A stretch of 13,697 nucleotides of DNA from Patescibacteria group bacterium (GCA_023485925.1 JAMDAJ010000015.1:1-13697); one strand, 5' to 3'; shown: positions 1 to 6,859, counted from the first letter of the stretch. Notes: generated by a model from the letters alone, not told the origin. Numbers and translations: made by a program.

Positions 1-193
1 CTATTCGGTTCTGGCTTGATTTTTTTGATTCTGGCAATGACGGCTACAATTTCCTCAGCGGACTGGAAGCCGGAACGGCCGCTCACGCCCCCTTCTTTTC
101 GACAGCCGCAATAAGCTCGTCCCAGTTTGTGACACTTTCAAATCCGGTCTGGCCGGATTCCATGGTTGGTTGACTTTCCACGCCTTCTATCAT
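1..193 (-). pseudogene. partial hypothetical gene, apparently frameshifted, runs off the left edge
   Basis: Reading leftward from ATG at 193, a 36-residue frame (begins MIEGVESQPTMESG, contains NWDELIAAVEKKG) ends at TGA 85-83. A second frame opens at GTG 86-84, overlapping that stop, and stays open to the window edge (VSGRSGFQSAEEIVAVIARI). The two pieces read as one protein: adding one G to the five-G run (plus-strand C run at 88-92) would join them as EKKGGVSGRSGF. I infer a frameshift, either real or a homopolymer error in the assembly. Two genes with overlapping stop and start is the alternative. There is no Shine-Dalgarno site before ATG 193; an in-frame ATG at 163 is another possible start. 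The family is not recognised. The gene follows tRNA-Ile by 26 nt. Confidence 0.5.
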
Positions 194-219
194 AAGTTTA
201 TTTGAAAATTCTTAATGAT

Positions 220-294
220 TGGTGGGCGCGCTAGGATTTGAACCTAGAACCAGTTGTGTATAAGACAACCGCTCTACCGTTGAGCTACGCGCCC
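220..294 (-). tRNA. tRNA-Ile(UAU), CCA encoded
   Basis: A full cloverleaf reads on the minus strand. The acceptor GGGCGCG pairs with CGCGCCC, the D stem is GCTC/GAGC, the anticodon stem GTTGT/ACAAC encloses loop CTTATAC, and the T arm is CTAGG-TTCAAAT-CCTAG. The discriminator is A and CCA is encoded at 222-220. The anticodon UAU (262-260) reads the isoleucine codon AUA directly. Most bacteria instead use a CAU tRNA modified to lysidine. Confidence 0.85.
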
Positions 295-334
295 GCAGGA
301 ACAGTATAAATTATCAAAGGGATTTTATAAAGTC

Positions 335-360
335 AAAACCGCTCATGGCAAAGCGGTTTG
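335..360 (-). terminator. Rho-independent terminator after gyrA
   Basis: On the minus strand AAACCGCT and AGCGGTTT form an 8-bp stem with an 8-nt loop, followed by a T-rich stretch. It starts 22 nt beyond the gyrA stop and separates the gyrA operon from tRNA-Ile. Confidence 0.7.
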
Positions 361-381
361 AAAAGTCTGAAGCGGAAAGAG

Positions 382-2880
382 TTAAACCAGTGATGTCCCC
401 GCCACCTTGTCGCCGGCATCCAAACGCATCACCCGCACGCCTTGCGTGGCGCGGCCCATGGCAGAGATGTTTTTCAATTGCGTTCGCAACGTCTGGCCTT
501 TTTCCGAGATTACTACCAAATCCTGTTCCCGGCTCTCGTCTATAACATGCACATTGACGATATGGCCGGTTTTGGGGGTGACTTTTAAGGTTTTGATGCC
601 GCTGCCGCCGCGATGCTGGACTTTGTAAAATGAAAGATCGGTGCGTTTGCCCAAACCCTGTTCGGAAATGACGAACAACTGAAGTTTTTTCTCCTCGGTT
701 TTGTAAATCACGTCCATGGTTATGACCTCGTCCCCTTTCTTAACCCGAATGCCGCGAACGCCGGAAGCGGTGCGGCCCATTGGGCGAACATCGTTTTCGG
801 AAAATCTAATTGCCTGCCCGCCGGCCGTGGCCAGCAATACCTCGTCCTTGCCCATCGAAGGGTGCACCCATTTCAGCTCGTCGTCTTTTTTGAGGTTGAT
901 GGCGATGAGCCCGGAGCGGCGGACTTTTTCAAATTCCGCCATATCGGTTTTTTTTATAAGGCCGTTTTTGGTGCTCATCACCAGGTATTTTGCGGCCAGC
1001 TTTTTGTTCCGCGTCAGCACCGCGGTGGAAATTTCCCCGGGTTGCAATTGCAGAAAGTTCACCAGCGCCTGGCCCTTGGCCGTGCGCGTCGCTACCGGCA
1101 GCTCGTAGACTTTGGTTTGGAAGACGCGGCCGCGGTTGGTAAAGAATAGAATATCATCATGAGTGCTTGCGGTAATAAGATGTTCAACGATATCTTCTTC
1201 CTTCGTGGTCATGCCGATAACGCCCTTGCCACCGCGGGTTTGCGTGCGGTAAGTGTCGGGCGGCAGGCGCTTGACATAGCCGCTTTTTGTCACCACCACG
1301 ATAGCGCTTTCTTCCGGGATCAAATCTTCCGGCTTGAATTCGCCCAAGGGGGTTTTGACCACTTGCGTGCGGCGCTCATCGCCGTACTTTTCCTTGATTT
1401 CCAAAAGTTCTTTTTTTACGAGCGCTAAAATTTTCTTTGCCGACTTCAGCAAATCTTCCAGTTCGGCGATGAGCTTGTGTTTTTCTTTGAGTTCATCTTC
1501 GATCTTCTTGCGCTCCAACCCCGCCAGTGTGGAAAGTTTCATTTCCAAAATCGCGGCCGCTTGGAGGTCGGAGAGTTTGAATTTCTTCATCAAATTATCG
1601 TGGGCCGCCTCTTTGGTCTCCGATTTTTTGATGGTTGAAATCACCGCGTCAATGTGGTCGAGCGCTTTAGAAAGCCCTTCCAAAATATGGGCCCGTTCTT
1701 TAGCTTTTTTCAGTTCGAATTCCGTCCTGCGGCGCACCACTTCCTGCCGGTGTTTGATGTAAAATTCCAGAAGCGATTTCAAATTCAGCACTCGCGGCTC
1801 GATGCCGTCGACCAGCGCCAGCATATTGAGGTGGAAGGTGGTCTGCAGCTGCGAGTGAGAAAAGAGCTGGTTCAAAATTTTGTTCGGTAGCGCTTCCTTT
1901 TTAAGGTCAATGACGATCCGGACGCCGTCCTTGTCCGATTCGTCACGCACATCGCGAACGCCCTCGATCTTTTTTTCGGTCACTAAATCGGCGAATTCCT
2001 GCAGCAGCGTTGCTTTGTTCACCTGGAACGGAATTTCCGTAATGATGATGCGGAATTGGCCGTCCTTTACCTCCTCGATATCAGTTTTCCCGCGGATAAT
2101 GATGCCGCCGCGGCCGGTGGCGTAGGCTTCCGAAATCCCCTGCTCGTCGTAGATGATGCCGCCCGTGGGAAAATCCGGGCCGCGGATGATTTTGACCAGG
2201 TCGGAGTGCGTGGCGGAGGGGTCGTCAATCAACAGCGTGGTGGCGTCTATCACTTCGGCCAGACTGTGCGGCGGAATGTTCGTCGCCATGCCGACGGCAA
2301 TCCCCAGAGTGCCGTTTAAAAGCAGGTTGGGCATGGCGGCCGGCAGCACCTGCGGCTCTTTGCGGGTGGCATCGTAGTTGTCCATCCAGTTCACGGTTTC
2401 CTTGTCGAGGTCTAAAAGCATGGTTTCGGCGGCTTTCATCATCTTGCATTCGGTATAGCGCATGGCGGCCGGCGCGTCGCCGTCGAGCGAGCCAAAGTTG
2501 CCCTGGCCGTCAACCAGCGGGTAGCGCATGGAAAAATTCTGGGCCAACCTGACCAGCGAATCGTAAACCGCCACGTCGCCGTGCGGGTGGTATTTTCCCA
2601 AAACTTCGCCGACCACCGTGGCGGATTTGCGGTATTTGGCCGACGGCCGCAGTCCCAGTTCGTGCATGGCATACAAAACCCGCCGGTGGACCGGTTTTAA
2701 GCCGTCGCGCACGTCGGGGAGTGCTCGCGACACGATGACCGACATGGCGTAGTCAAGGTAAGACTCCTGCATTTCCCGCTCGATCGGGCGCGGCCGCACC
2801 TCGCCCAAAGGCGAGTCGGCGGAATGGACCGGCTTGCGGGGCGGAAGGTCATTCGGTTTTTCGGGTGAGGATTTCTTCAT
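382..2880 (-). CDS. gyrA: DNA gyrase subunit A
   Basis: This is the breakage-reunion subunit of type IIA topoisomerase, which with GyrB introduces negative supercoils using ATP. The 832 residues are close to usual GyrA length. The N-terminal winged-helix/tower region carries the quinolone-determining segment (GKYHPHGD near 96-102) and the catalytic tyrosine Y142 in AMRYTE, preceded by R141. A coiled-coil segment lies near 375-500. The C-terminal pinwheel repeats begin near 525, with the GyrA box QTRGGKG at 547-553 (usual form QRRGGKG) and a second box-like HRGGSG near 756. The box separates gyrase from topoisomerase IV. The residue matching E. coli Ser83 is V103 and that matching Asp87 is D107. 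The ATG lies 5 nt after the upstream gene's stop with no clear ribosome site, so it is probably the last gene of a three-gene operon. No gyrB lies in the window. Confidence 0.97.
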   Translation of the reverse strand: MKKSSPEKPNDLPPRKPVHSADSPLGEVRPRPIEREMQESYLDYAMSVIVSRALPDVRDGLKPVHRRVLYAMHELGLRPSAKYRKSATVVGEVLGKYHPHGDVAVYDSLVRLAQNFSMRYPLVDGQGNFGSLDGDAPAAMRYTECKMMKAAETMLLDLDKETVNWMDNYDATRKEPQVLPAAMPNLLLNGTLGIAVGMATNIPPHSLAEVIDATTLLIDDPSATHSDLVKIIRGPDFPTGGIIYDEQGISEAYATGRGGIIIRGKTDIEEVKDGQFRIIITEIPFQVNKATLLQEFADLVTEKKIEGVRDVRDESDKDGVRIVIDLKKEALPNKILNQLFSHSQLQTTFHLNMLALVDGIEPRVLNLKSLLEFYIKHRQEVVRRRTEFELKKAKERAHILEGLSKALDHIDAVISTIKKSETKEAAHDNLMKKFKLSDLQAAAILEMKLSTLAGLERKKIEDELKEKHKLIAELEDLLKSAKKILALVKKELLEIKEKYGDERRTQVVKTPLGEFKPEDLIPEESAIVVVTKSGYVKRLPPDTYRTQTRGGKGVIGMTTKEEDIVEHLITASTHDDILFFTNRGRVFQTKVYELPVATRTAKGQALVNFLQLQPGEISTAVLTRNKKLAAKYLVMSTKNGLIKKTDMAEFEKVRRSGLIAINLKKDDELKWVHPSMGKDEVLLATAGGQAIRFSENDVRPMGRTASGVRGIRVKKGDEVITMDVIYKTEEKKLQLFVISEQGLGKRTDLSFYKVQHRGGSGIKTLKVTPKTGHIVNVHVIDESREQDLVVISEKGQTLRTQLKNISAMGRATQGVRVMRLDAGDKVAGTSLV

Positions 2881-2885
2881 AGAAA

Positions 2886-3521
2886 TTAATCTCGGGGAGA
2901 TTGGCCCTGCAGCAGATTTTGCACGTCAGGAGAGTTGAGATCCAAGGTCAGGGTTTTGTTAAAGGTTTTATCGGGGGTCTCAAGGTATGAGAGGCTTGAG
3001 ATACTTATAGTGACGATTTTTTCTTGGGGCAGCGGGAAAACCATCTGTCCGGATACTTCAGTGGAAGCCAGGATTCTTTTCGGGAAAACCACGCCGCCGG
3101 GCTGGGTAATTTTTTGTAGTGTCAAAGTTTTCGCGCCGTCGGTGAGCGTGATGTTCGTAAGGTCGGACCCCGAGAAATTCAAAATGTCCGTGCCACTGTT
3201 TTTCACCGAGAAATTGACAGTCAGGGTTTTGTTGACGCTACTAATACTGAAGTTTTTCAAGGTCAACTCCGCTTCCGGGGTCGGGGCCGAGCCGGAATCT
3301 TTGAACTGCGTGATTTGGGCCTTGGCTTTGTCAAAAAGATCGGTGAAATAACCGAACGGGTTTCCGGTTTGGTCGGAAAAGCCGGGGTTCTGGACCCTGA
3401 TCAATCCCGCCCACACAGACAAAAGCACGACCGCGATCGCGGCGCTTACCAGCCACAGGATCCGCATCCGCTGCCGATAGGGCTTGGCCTGCAGGGATTT
3501 AATGAAATCATTAAGAGGCAT
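2886..3521 (-). CDS. single-pass membrane protein with extracytoplasmic beta domain, function unknown
   Basis: The protein has 211 residues. A short basic N-terminus (KPYRQRMR) precedes one hydrophobic helix at about 21-41 ([19 protein letters not shown]), so the rest probably lies outside the membrane. A linker rich in Pro and Ser (about 45-82) leads to a beta-strand-rich domain (about 84-200). This contains [19 protein letters not shown] and FPLPQEK, a pattern seen in Ig-like domains of the DUF4352 kind. That assignment is a resemblance only. No catalytic motif is visible. It starts 15 nt after the stop of the metallo-beta-lactamase-fold gene and ends 5 nt before gyrA, so it is probably co-transcribed with both. 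A link to gyrase function is not implied, since such operons in compact genomes often mix unrelated genes. Confidence 0.8.
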   Translation of the reverse strand: MPLNDFIKSLQAKPYRQRMRILWLVSAAIAVVLLSVWAGLIRVQNPGFSDQTGNPFGYFTDLFDKAKAQITQFKDSGSAPTPEAELTLKNFSISSVNKTLTVNFSVKNSGTDILNFSGSDLTNITLTDGAKTLTLQKITQPGGVVFPKRILASTEVSGQMVFPLPQEKIVTISISSLSYLETPDKTFNKTLTLDLNSPDVQNLLQGQSPRD

Positions 3522-3536
3522 ATGGCGATAGCGCTT

Positions 3537-4190
3537 TTAGCTTCTTTGCGGGGTCAAGATGACGAACCGGGTCTTTTCTTCATTGAGGTCATTTTTTTTG
3601 ATGAGCAGTTTGTCCATTTCTTCACCCTTGCCGCCCATTTCTTTGGCGAAACGTTCCAGCGATTCCAGTTTTAAACCCAGTCCCGGGGTTTTGTAGAACA
3701 TGGGAATGACCACTTTCGGCTCCACCTCGTTGACGATGGCGATCGCGGTTTCCGCGCTTGCAACCGGAGAGCCTCCGACCGGCACCAGCAGCACATCGAC
3801 GTTATCCAGTTCTTCGATTTGGACCTGGTCCAAGCTTTTTTCGCCGAACATCCCCAAAAAGCCCAAGGTGACGCCTTCGGCCGAGATGGTAAAGACGGTT
3901 CGGCGATCAAGGACGCTTTTCCCTTCCGGCTGTTTGCCAAAAACCACCGGAATGCCACGGATAAAAATGCCTTTAACGTCGTATTCCCCGGCACTCTGGA
4001 TGATGAAGGGAGAATCCGTAATGCCGGAAAAATTGTTCGCCAAATCGCTATCGGGATTGGAGGAAACCACGATCTGTCCCCCGCCGCGCGGAGGCGTCAG
4101 GCCGGCGGATTTGCCGAACGGGTCGGTAAAAATGGTAATGTCGCGGGAGATAATTTTAAAGCTAGAAAGCCCGTACCAAAGGATATGCAT
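3537..4190 (-). CDS. metallo-beta-lactamase-fold protein lacking metal ligands
   Basis: The 217 residues match the COG2220-type family of Zn-dependent hydrolases by overall pattern. They open with HILWYGLSSFKI, then FTDPFGKSAGLTPPR, then SAGEYDVKGIFIRGIP (typically PGEYEVKG), VDVLLVPVGG, and VVIPMFYKTPGL. The metal-binding motif HxHxDH is replaced by SSNPDSDL (43-50). The usual HLGDL is LGMFGE (112-117), and the usual PMHYK is PMFYK (163-167). All expected histidine ligands are therefore missing, and I infer that it is not a metal-dependent hydrolase and may have a structural or binding role. It is the first gene of the operon leading to gyrA. The ATG follows an AT-rich leader without a Shine-Dalgarno site. 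One arm of a 28-bp inverted repeat ends 13 nt before the ATG. Confidence 0.85.
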   Translation of the reverse strand: MHILWYGLSSFKIISRDITIFTDPFGKSAGLTPPRGGGQIVVSSNPDSDLANNFSGITDSPFIIQSAGEYDVKGIFIRGIPVVFGKQPEGKSVLDRRTVFTISAEGVTLGFLGMFGEKSLDQVQIEELDNVDVLLVPVGGSPVASAETAIAIVNEVEPKVVIPMFYKTPGLGLKLESLERFAKEMGGKGEEMDKLLIKKNDLNEEKTRFVILTPQRS

Positions 4191-4244
4191 TAAATTAAAA
4201 AAGGTTCGGGATTTAAGAGTTTTTTACAGCGCCAGTCTATAAGA

Positions 4245-4253
4245 ATTTTACCA
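4245..4253 (-). promoter_or_regulatory. possible extended -10 promoter for the MBL-fold/gyrA operon
   Basis: On the minus strand TGGTAAAAT forms an extended -10 (TGn plus TAAAAT, 5 of 6 to TATAAT). It lies about 55 nt upstream of the ATG at 4190. There is no well-spaced -35 box; TTTACA lies too close. It sits inside the inverted-repeat segment, so its direction would flip if that segment inverted. Confidence 0.35.
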
Positions 4254-4297
4254 GAATTTGCTGTAAAAAGGAAGGTGATTTCTCTGGATAGTTGCTC

Positions 4298-4326
4298 TTG
4301 ACATATTTTTTAGAAAAGCTTATTTT
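4298..4326 (+). promoter_or_regulatory. sigma70-type promoter inside the inverted-repeat segment
   Basis: A consensus TTGACA (4298-4303) is followed by a 17-nt spacer and TATTTT (4321-4326). Transcription would start near 4333 and reach the Shine-Dalgarno site AAGGAGG at 4388-4394 of the small gene. Confidence 0.6.
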
Positions 4327-4398
4327 GGGGGCAGCTTTGATTGCGGGATCGTCTGTTTCCTTGAGGAAGGCCAGAAACTCGCAATTTAAGGAGGGCAT

Positions 4399-4593
4399 GT
4401 GTCCATCAGTAAAGAGGTCCGCGACGCGTACGAGCGGGGGCGAGAGGATCGGGAAAGATATGAGGGAAGTTTCCTCGCGGGCTTGCTCGAACCTTTCCTG
4501 ACGCTGTAAAAAACTCTTAAATCCCGAACGGAGAAATCGGCTTACGACAAAGGCAGGGACGGCGAGCAGCTCGATGGTGACAAGAAGGACTAG
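4399..4593 (+). pseudogene. small gene with two YxxGR-type motifs, interrupted by an in-frame TAA
   Basis: A strong Shine-Dalgarno site AAGGAGG (4388-4394) lies 4 nt before GTG 4399. The frame encodes 36 charged, helical residues (contains EVRDAYERGREDRERYEG and SFLAGLLEPFL) and stops at TAA 4507-4509. The same frame continues after the stop through the right arm of the 28-bp inverted repeat and then encodes EKSAYDKGRDGEQLDGDKKD to TAG 4591-4593. The two halves share the motif AY-acidic-basic-GR-acidic, as in small proteins with paired YxxG repeats, so I infer one ancestral gene split by the repeat arm. It has its own promoter (4298) and terminator (4670). The 36-residue product may still be made. 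Function is unknown. The overlapping ATG frame at 4397 sits too close to the Shine-Dalgarno site and has poor composition. Confidence 0.5.
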
Positions 4594-4669
4594 TTCCGAG
4601 TCCTGGCCGCCAGCAGTCGCAGTGGCCTGTCGCCACTTCCTTGACCCATCTCTAACGGCTACCATCATT

Positions 4670-4699
4670 CGCCAGTAGGCATCCTATTTGGCGTTTTTT
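4670..4699 (+). terminator. Rho-independent terminator of the small gene
   Basis: CGCCA (4670-4674) and TAGG pair with CCTA and TGGCG (4689-4693), followed by six T. From 4594 to 4669 I see only a small hairpin (AGTGGC/GCCACT) and no gene. Confidence 0.75.
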
Positions 4700-4714
4700 A
4701 TTTCTGTTTTCGGC

Positions 4715-4743
4715 TTGATTTGCCGACGATTTTGTGCTACCAT
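4715..4743 (+). promoter_or_regulatory. promoter of the S1-domain gene
   Basis: TTGATT (4715-4720), a 17-nt spacer and TACCAT (4738-4743) with an extended -10 TGC just before it. The predicted start near 4750 gives a leader of about 210 nt before ATG 4964. The leader opens with a possible 13-residue ORF (ATG 4742) and holds the hairpin at 4783-4860. Confidence 0.55.
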
Positions 4744-4782
4744 GTTTTTTACCGGCCGCAAGTCGATTAGGGAGGGGCAATA

Positions 4783-4860
4783 AGAACCTATCTCACAATT
4801 CCATTTTGGCTGCTCCGCCTTAGGCGGATCGCGTAAAAAGCGAATTGTGAGATAGGTTCT
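4783..4860 (+). repeat. long hairpin with nested palindrome in the S1 leader
   Basis: A perfect 19-bp inverted repeat: AGAACCTATCTCACAATTC at 4783-4801 and its reverse complement at 4842-4860. It encloses 40 nt containing a second palindrome TCCGCCTTAGGCGGA (4814-4828). It could be a structural element in the S1 mRNA (S1 is autoregulated in E. coli through its leader) or a 78-bp miniature element with 19-bp ends. No T tract follows, so it is not a standard terminator. The rest of 4861-4963 holds no gene that I can see. Confidence 0.65.
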
Positions 4861-4963
4861 CGGCCGGAAAACACACTTGCTTACGCAAAGGCCGTTTCCC
4901 CCGTTTTGGCGGTAAAAAGCGGGTAATCATTAATCACCTTTGTTTTAGGGAAGTGTTTATTTT

Positions 4964-6208
4964 ATGTCAGAAGAAGTTACGAATATCAATCCTGTCCCCC
5001 TCACTCCGGTTGCGGTGTCGTCCCCGGCTAAAACCATGGGCGATCTGGTCGGCGCCAAGGGGCAATCCGTAAGATTATTGCAGCCCAACGATGTTATCGA
5101 GGGCACCATCTTAAGCAAGGGGAAAAACGAGGTCTATATCGATATCCCCGGCTACGGCTTAGGCGTGGTGCGCGGTCGGGAACTCTATGACGACGAACGC
5201 ATCCTGTCCAAGATGAAGGTCGGCGACCAGGTTTTTGCCCTGGTCGTGGATCAGGAAAACAAGGACGGCAATGTTGAGCTGTCATTTAGAAAGGCCGGGC
5301 ACGAGCGCGTCTGGTCGGGCTTGAAAGAATTGTTAGACAAGCGCGAAGTGGTCGAAACCAAGATCTTGGAAGCCAACAAGGGTGGTTTGATGGTGGAGAT
5401 CAACAACGTTTTGGGTTTCTTGCCGGTCTCGCAGCTTGCCACCTCTCACTATCCGCGCGTGGAAGACGGGGATAAGAATAAGATTCTGTCCATTCTTCAA
5501 GGTTTCGTCGGCGAAACTTTCGCCGTCCGCGTTATTACCGCCGATCCGGAGGAAGAAAAGCTCATTGTTTCGGAGAAGGCCGCCCAGGAAGAGCAGACCA
5601 AGAAAAAATTATCTGAACTTTCGGTGGGAGTGACGGTAGAAGGCACGGTCACCGGCGTCGTGGACTTTGGCGTGTTCGTAAAGTTCGGGGAAGAGCTGGA
5701 AGGCTTGGTGCACATTTCGGAATTGGCCTGGCAGCGCATTGATGATCCCAAATCTTTGGTGAAAGTCGGCGACAAGGTCAAAGCACAGATCATCAGTCTG
5801 GATAACGACCGGATTTCCCTGTCGATGAAGCGCCTGCAAAAGGACCCCTGGGCGGATGTGGTCAAAAAATACCAGGTCGGTCAGGTTGTATCCGGGAAGG
5901 TCACTAAAATCATGCCCTTTGGCGCGTTCGTGGAGCTGGATGATGACATCCATGGGCTGGCCCATTTGGGCGAGCTCTCCTCCACGGAAGTCACTGATCC
6001 CAAAGAAGTTGTGACCGAAGGCGAAAGCTACCGCTTCAAGATAATTTCCATCGAACCGGAATCGCATCGTTTGGGTTTAAGCTTAAAAGCCGCCAGCGAA
6101 CCGGCAAAAGCTCTGGCTGATTCCGCGGCTCCTGCCGAAGAAAAAAACGAAACAAATTCAGCTTCCGAAGCGGCAACTGCGAATCCGGAAGGGCAACCGA
6201 AAACTTAA
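4964..6208 (+). CDS. rpsA: 30S ribosomal protein S1 homolog (four S1 domains)
   Basis: The 414 residues contain four S1 RNA-binding (OB-fold) domains at about 42-109, 127-204, 222-289 and 305-376. Domains three and four are canonical (VVDFGVFVKF, EGLVHISEL, and IMPFGAFVEL, GLAHLGEL). The first two are more divergent. An N-terminal tail of about 35 residues and an Ala/Glu-rich, probably disordered C-terminal tail (about 378-414) flank them. The E. coli protein has six domains; four is usual for shorter S1 proteins. The role is binding mRNA at the 30S subunit, notable here because most genes in the window lack Shine-Dalgarno sites. ATG 4964 is preceded by a weak site (GGGAAG, 4949-4954). The long structured leader suggests leader-based control. 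A general S1 RNA-binding protein is the alternative name. Confidence 0.92.
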   Translation: MSEEVTNINPVPLTPVAVSSPAKTMGDLVGAKGQSVRLLQPNDVIEGTILSKGKNEVYIDIPGYGLGVVRGRELYDDERILSKMKVGDQVFALVVDQENKDGNVELSFRKAGHERVWSGLKELLDKREVVETKILEANKGGLMVEINNVLGFLPVSQLATSHYPRVEDGDKNKILSILQGFVGETFAVRVITADPEEEKLIVSEKAAQEEQTKKKLSELSVGVTVEGTVTGVVDFGVFVKFGEELEGLVHISELAWQRIDDPKSLVKVGDKVKAQIISLDNDRISLSMKRLQKDPWADVVKKYQVGQVVSGKVTKIMPFGAFVELDDDIHGLAHLGELSSTEVTDPKEVVTEGESYRFKIISIEPESHRLGLSLKAASEPAKALADSAAPAEEKNETNSASEAATANPEGQPKT

Positions 6209-6217
6209 GTGGGATGA

Positions 6218-6270
6218 TATAGCGGGGTCGGGCCAGCTGGCATTCTTTTCTCGGGTCCGACCCTGCTATA
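6218..6270 (+). terminator. hairpin after the S1 gene, possible terminator
   Basis: TATAGCGGGGTCGG (6218-6231) pairs with CCGACCCTGCTATA (6257-6270) over 14 positions, one being a G-U pair in RNA. It lies 10 nt after the stop. No T tract follows, so termination is uncertain. A second, AT-rich hairpin (AAAGAAAC/GTTTCTTT, 6293-6312) followed by TT lies further on and could finish termination. I see no clear promoter for the tRNA array in 6313-6385. Confidence 0.45.
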
Positions 6271-6385
6271 CTATAGTTGGCAGCGAGGGAGGAAAGAAAC
6301 AACAGTTTCTTTTTGACCGCAGCGATGAAATTACTTCGGGAGATATAGTTGTTCTAGTAGTCGGAGTATGGCCGTCTCGAAAATC

Positions 6386-6460
6386 GGCCAGGTAGCCAAG
6401 TGGTAAGGCGGAGGTCTGCAAAACCTCTATACGTGGGTTCGATTCCCATCCTGGCCTCCA
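6386..6460 (+). tRNA. tRNA-Cys(GCA), CCA encoded
   Basis: Acceptor GGCCAGG pairs with CCTGGCC. Anticodon stem GAGGT/ACCTC encloses CTGCAAA, giving GCA. Discriminator U, as expected for cysteine, followed by CCA. First of four closely spaced plus-strand tRNAs. Confidence 0.93.
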
Positions 6461-6464
6461 CACT

Positions 6465-6547
6465 GCCCGGGTGGTGGAATGGTATACACGAAGGACTTAA
6501 AATCCTTTGCTCGAAAGGGCTTGCGAGTTCGAGTCTCGCCCCGGGCA
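6465..6547 (+). tRNA. tRNA-Leu(UAA), no encoded CCA
   Basis: Acceptor GCCCGGG/CCCGGGC. Anticodon stem AAGGA/TCCTT encloses CTTAAAA, giving UAA. A long variable arm (about 15 nt) marks it as class II. T arm GCGAG-TTCGAGT-CTCGC, discriminator A. The sequence after the discriminator is TTG, so CCA must be added. Confidence 0.92.
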
Positions 6548-6551
6548 TTGT

Positions 6552-6626
6552 GGGCACTTAACTCAGCGGTAGAGTGCTTCCTTTACACGGAAGAAGTCGG
6601 GGGTCCGAATCCCTCAGTGCCCACCA
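6552..6626 (+). tRNA. tRNA-Val(UAC), CCA encoded
   Basis: Acceptor GGGCACT/AGTGCCC, anticodon stem CTTCC/GGAAG with loop TTTACAC giving UAC, discriminator A and encoded CCA. A 9-nt copy of its 3' end recurs at 6679-6687. Confidence 0.93.
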
Positions 6627-6654
6627 GGTTTAATAGGGCAGGTTGAGGAGGTAA

Positions 6655-6673
6655 TCCCGACGTAACGTCGGGA
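6655..6673. repeat. short perfect palindrome between tRNA-Val and tRNA-Phe
   Basis: TCCCGACG and CGTCGGGA flank TAA. It lies in the 72-nt spacer between two tRNA genes, inside a pair of GCCCACCAG direct repeats (6619-6627 and 6679-6687). It could be a small mobile palindromic unit or a processing hairpin. Confidence 0.6.
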
Positions 6674-6698
6674 TATCCGCCCACCAGCAAAATCGAAT

Positions 6699-6773
6699 GC
6701 CGGAGTAGCTCAATGGTAGAGCGCTGCCCTGAAGAGGCAGGCGTCGTCAGTTCGATTCTGACCTCCGGCACCA
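6699..6773 (+). tRNA. tRNA-Phe(GAA), CCA encoded, G at position 37
   Basis: Acceptor GCCGGAG/CTCCGGC, D stem GCTC/GAGC, anticodon stem CTGCC/GGCAG with loop CTGAAGA giving GAA, T arm GTCAG-TTCGATT-CTGAC, discriminator A plus CCA. Position 37 is G where bacterial tRNA-Phe normally has A. Confidence 0.88.
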
Positions 6774-6802
6774 AAAACCGTTCAAATCTGGACGGTTTTT
6801 GT
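6773..6802 (+). terminator. Rho-independent terminator of the tRNA array
   Basis: AAAAACCGT and ACGGTTTTT form a 9-bp stem with a 10-nt loop; the 3' arm supplies the T tract. It begins at the last base of tRNA-Phe. Confidence 0.85.
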
Positions 6803-6859
6803 TATGGATTTTAGGGATTGTTTAAGCGGTTGACGAAAGGGTAAAAACCCATCAAAATT

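Larger units (their letters stand above)
4204..4529. repeat. segment bounded by a perfect 28-bp inverted repeat (candidate invertible element)
   Basis: Arms 4204-4231 and 4502-4529 are exact reverse complements over 28 bp (left arm begins GTTCGGGATTTAAGAG and ends TTTACAGCG). They enclose 270 bp. No obvious target duplication flanks them. The left arm lies just upstream of the MBL-fold gene; the right arm lies inside the small plus-strand gene and supplies its in-frame TAA. A partial third copy, GCTGTAAAAA, lies at 4260-4269. The segment contains promoter-like sequences pointing both ways and a strong Shine-Dalgarno site. Arm length and spacing resemble known invertible promoter segments, but no recombinase gene is in the window, so inversion is inferred. 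A chimeric assembly join is the main alternative. Confidence 0.7.

Noticed and set aside
382..2880. Several long plus-strand ORFs opposite gyrA
   Set aside because: They are shadows of a strongly supported gyrA frame.
4237..4668. Minus-strand 143-residue ORF
   Set aside because: Promoter, Shine-Dalgarno site, codon pattern and terminator all support the plus strand here; the ORF also crosses the inverted repeat and has no recognisable domain.
6266..6774. Minus-strand ORFs opposite the tRNA array (for example products containing [18 protein letters not shown] or RIELTTPASSGQRSTIELL)
   Set aside because: They are antisense readings of tRNA-Cys, -Leu, -Val and -Phe, a well-known source of spurious proteins.
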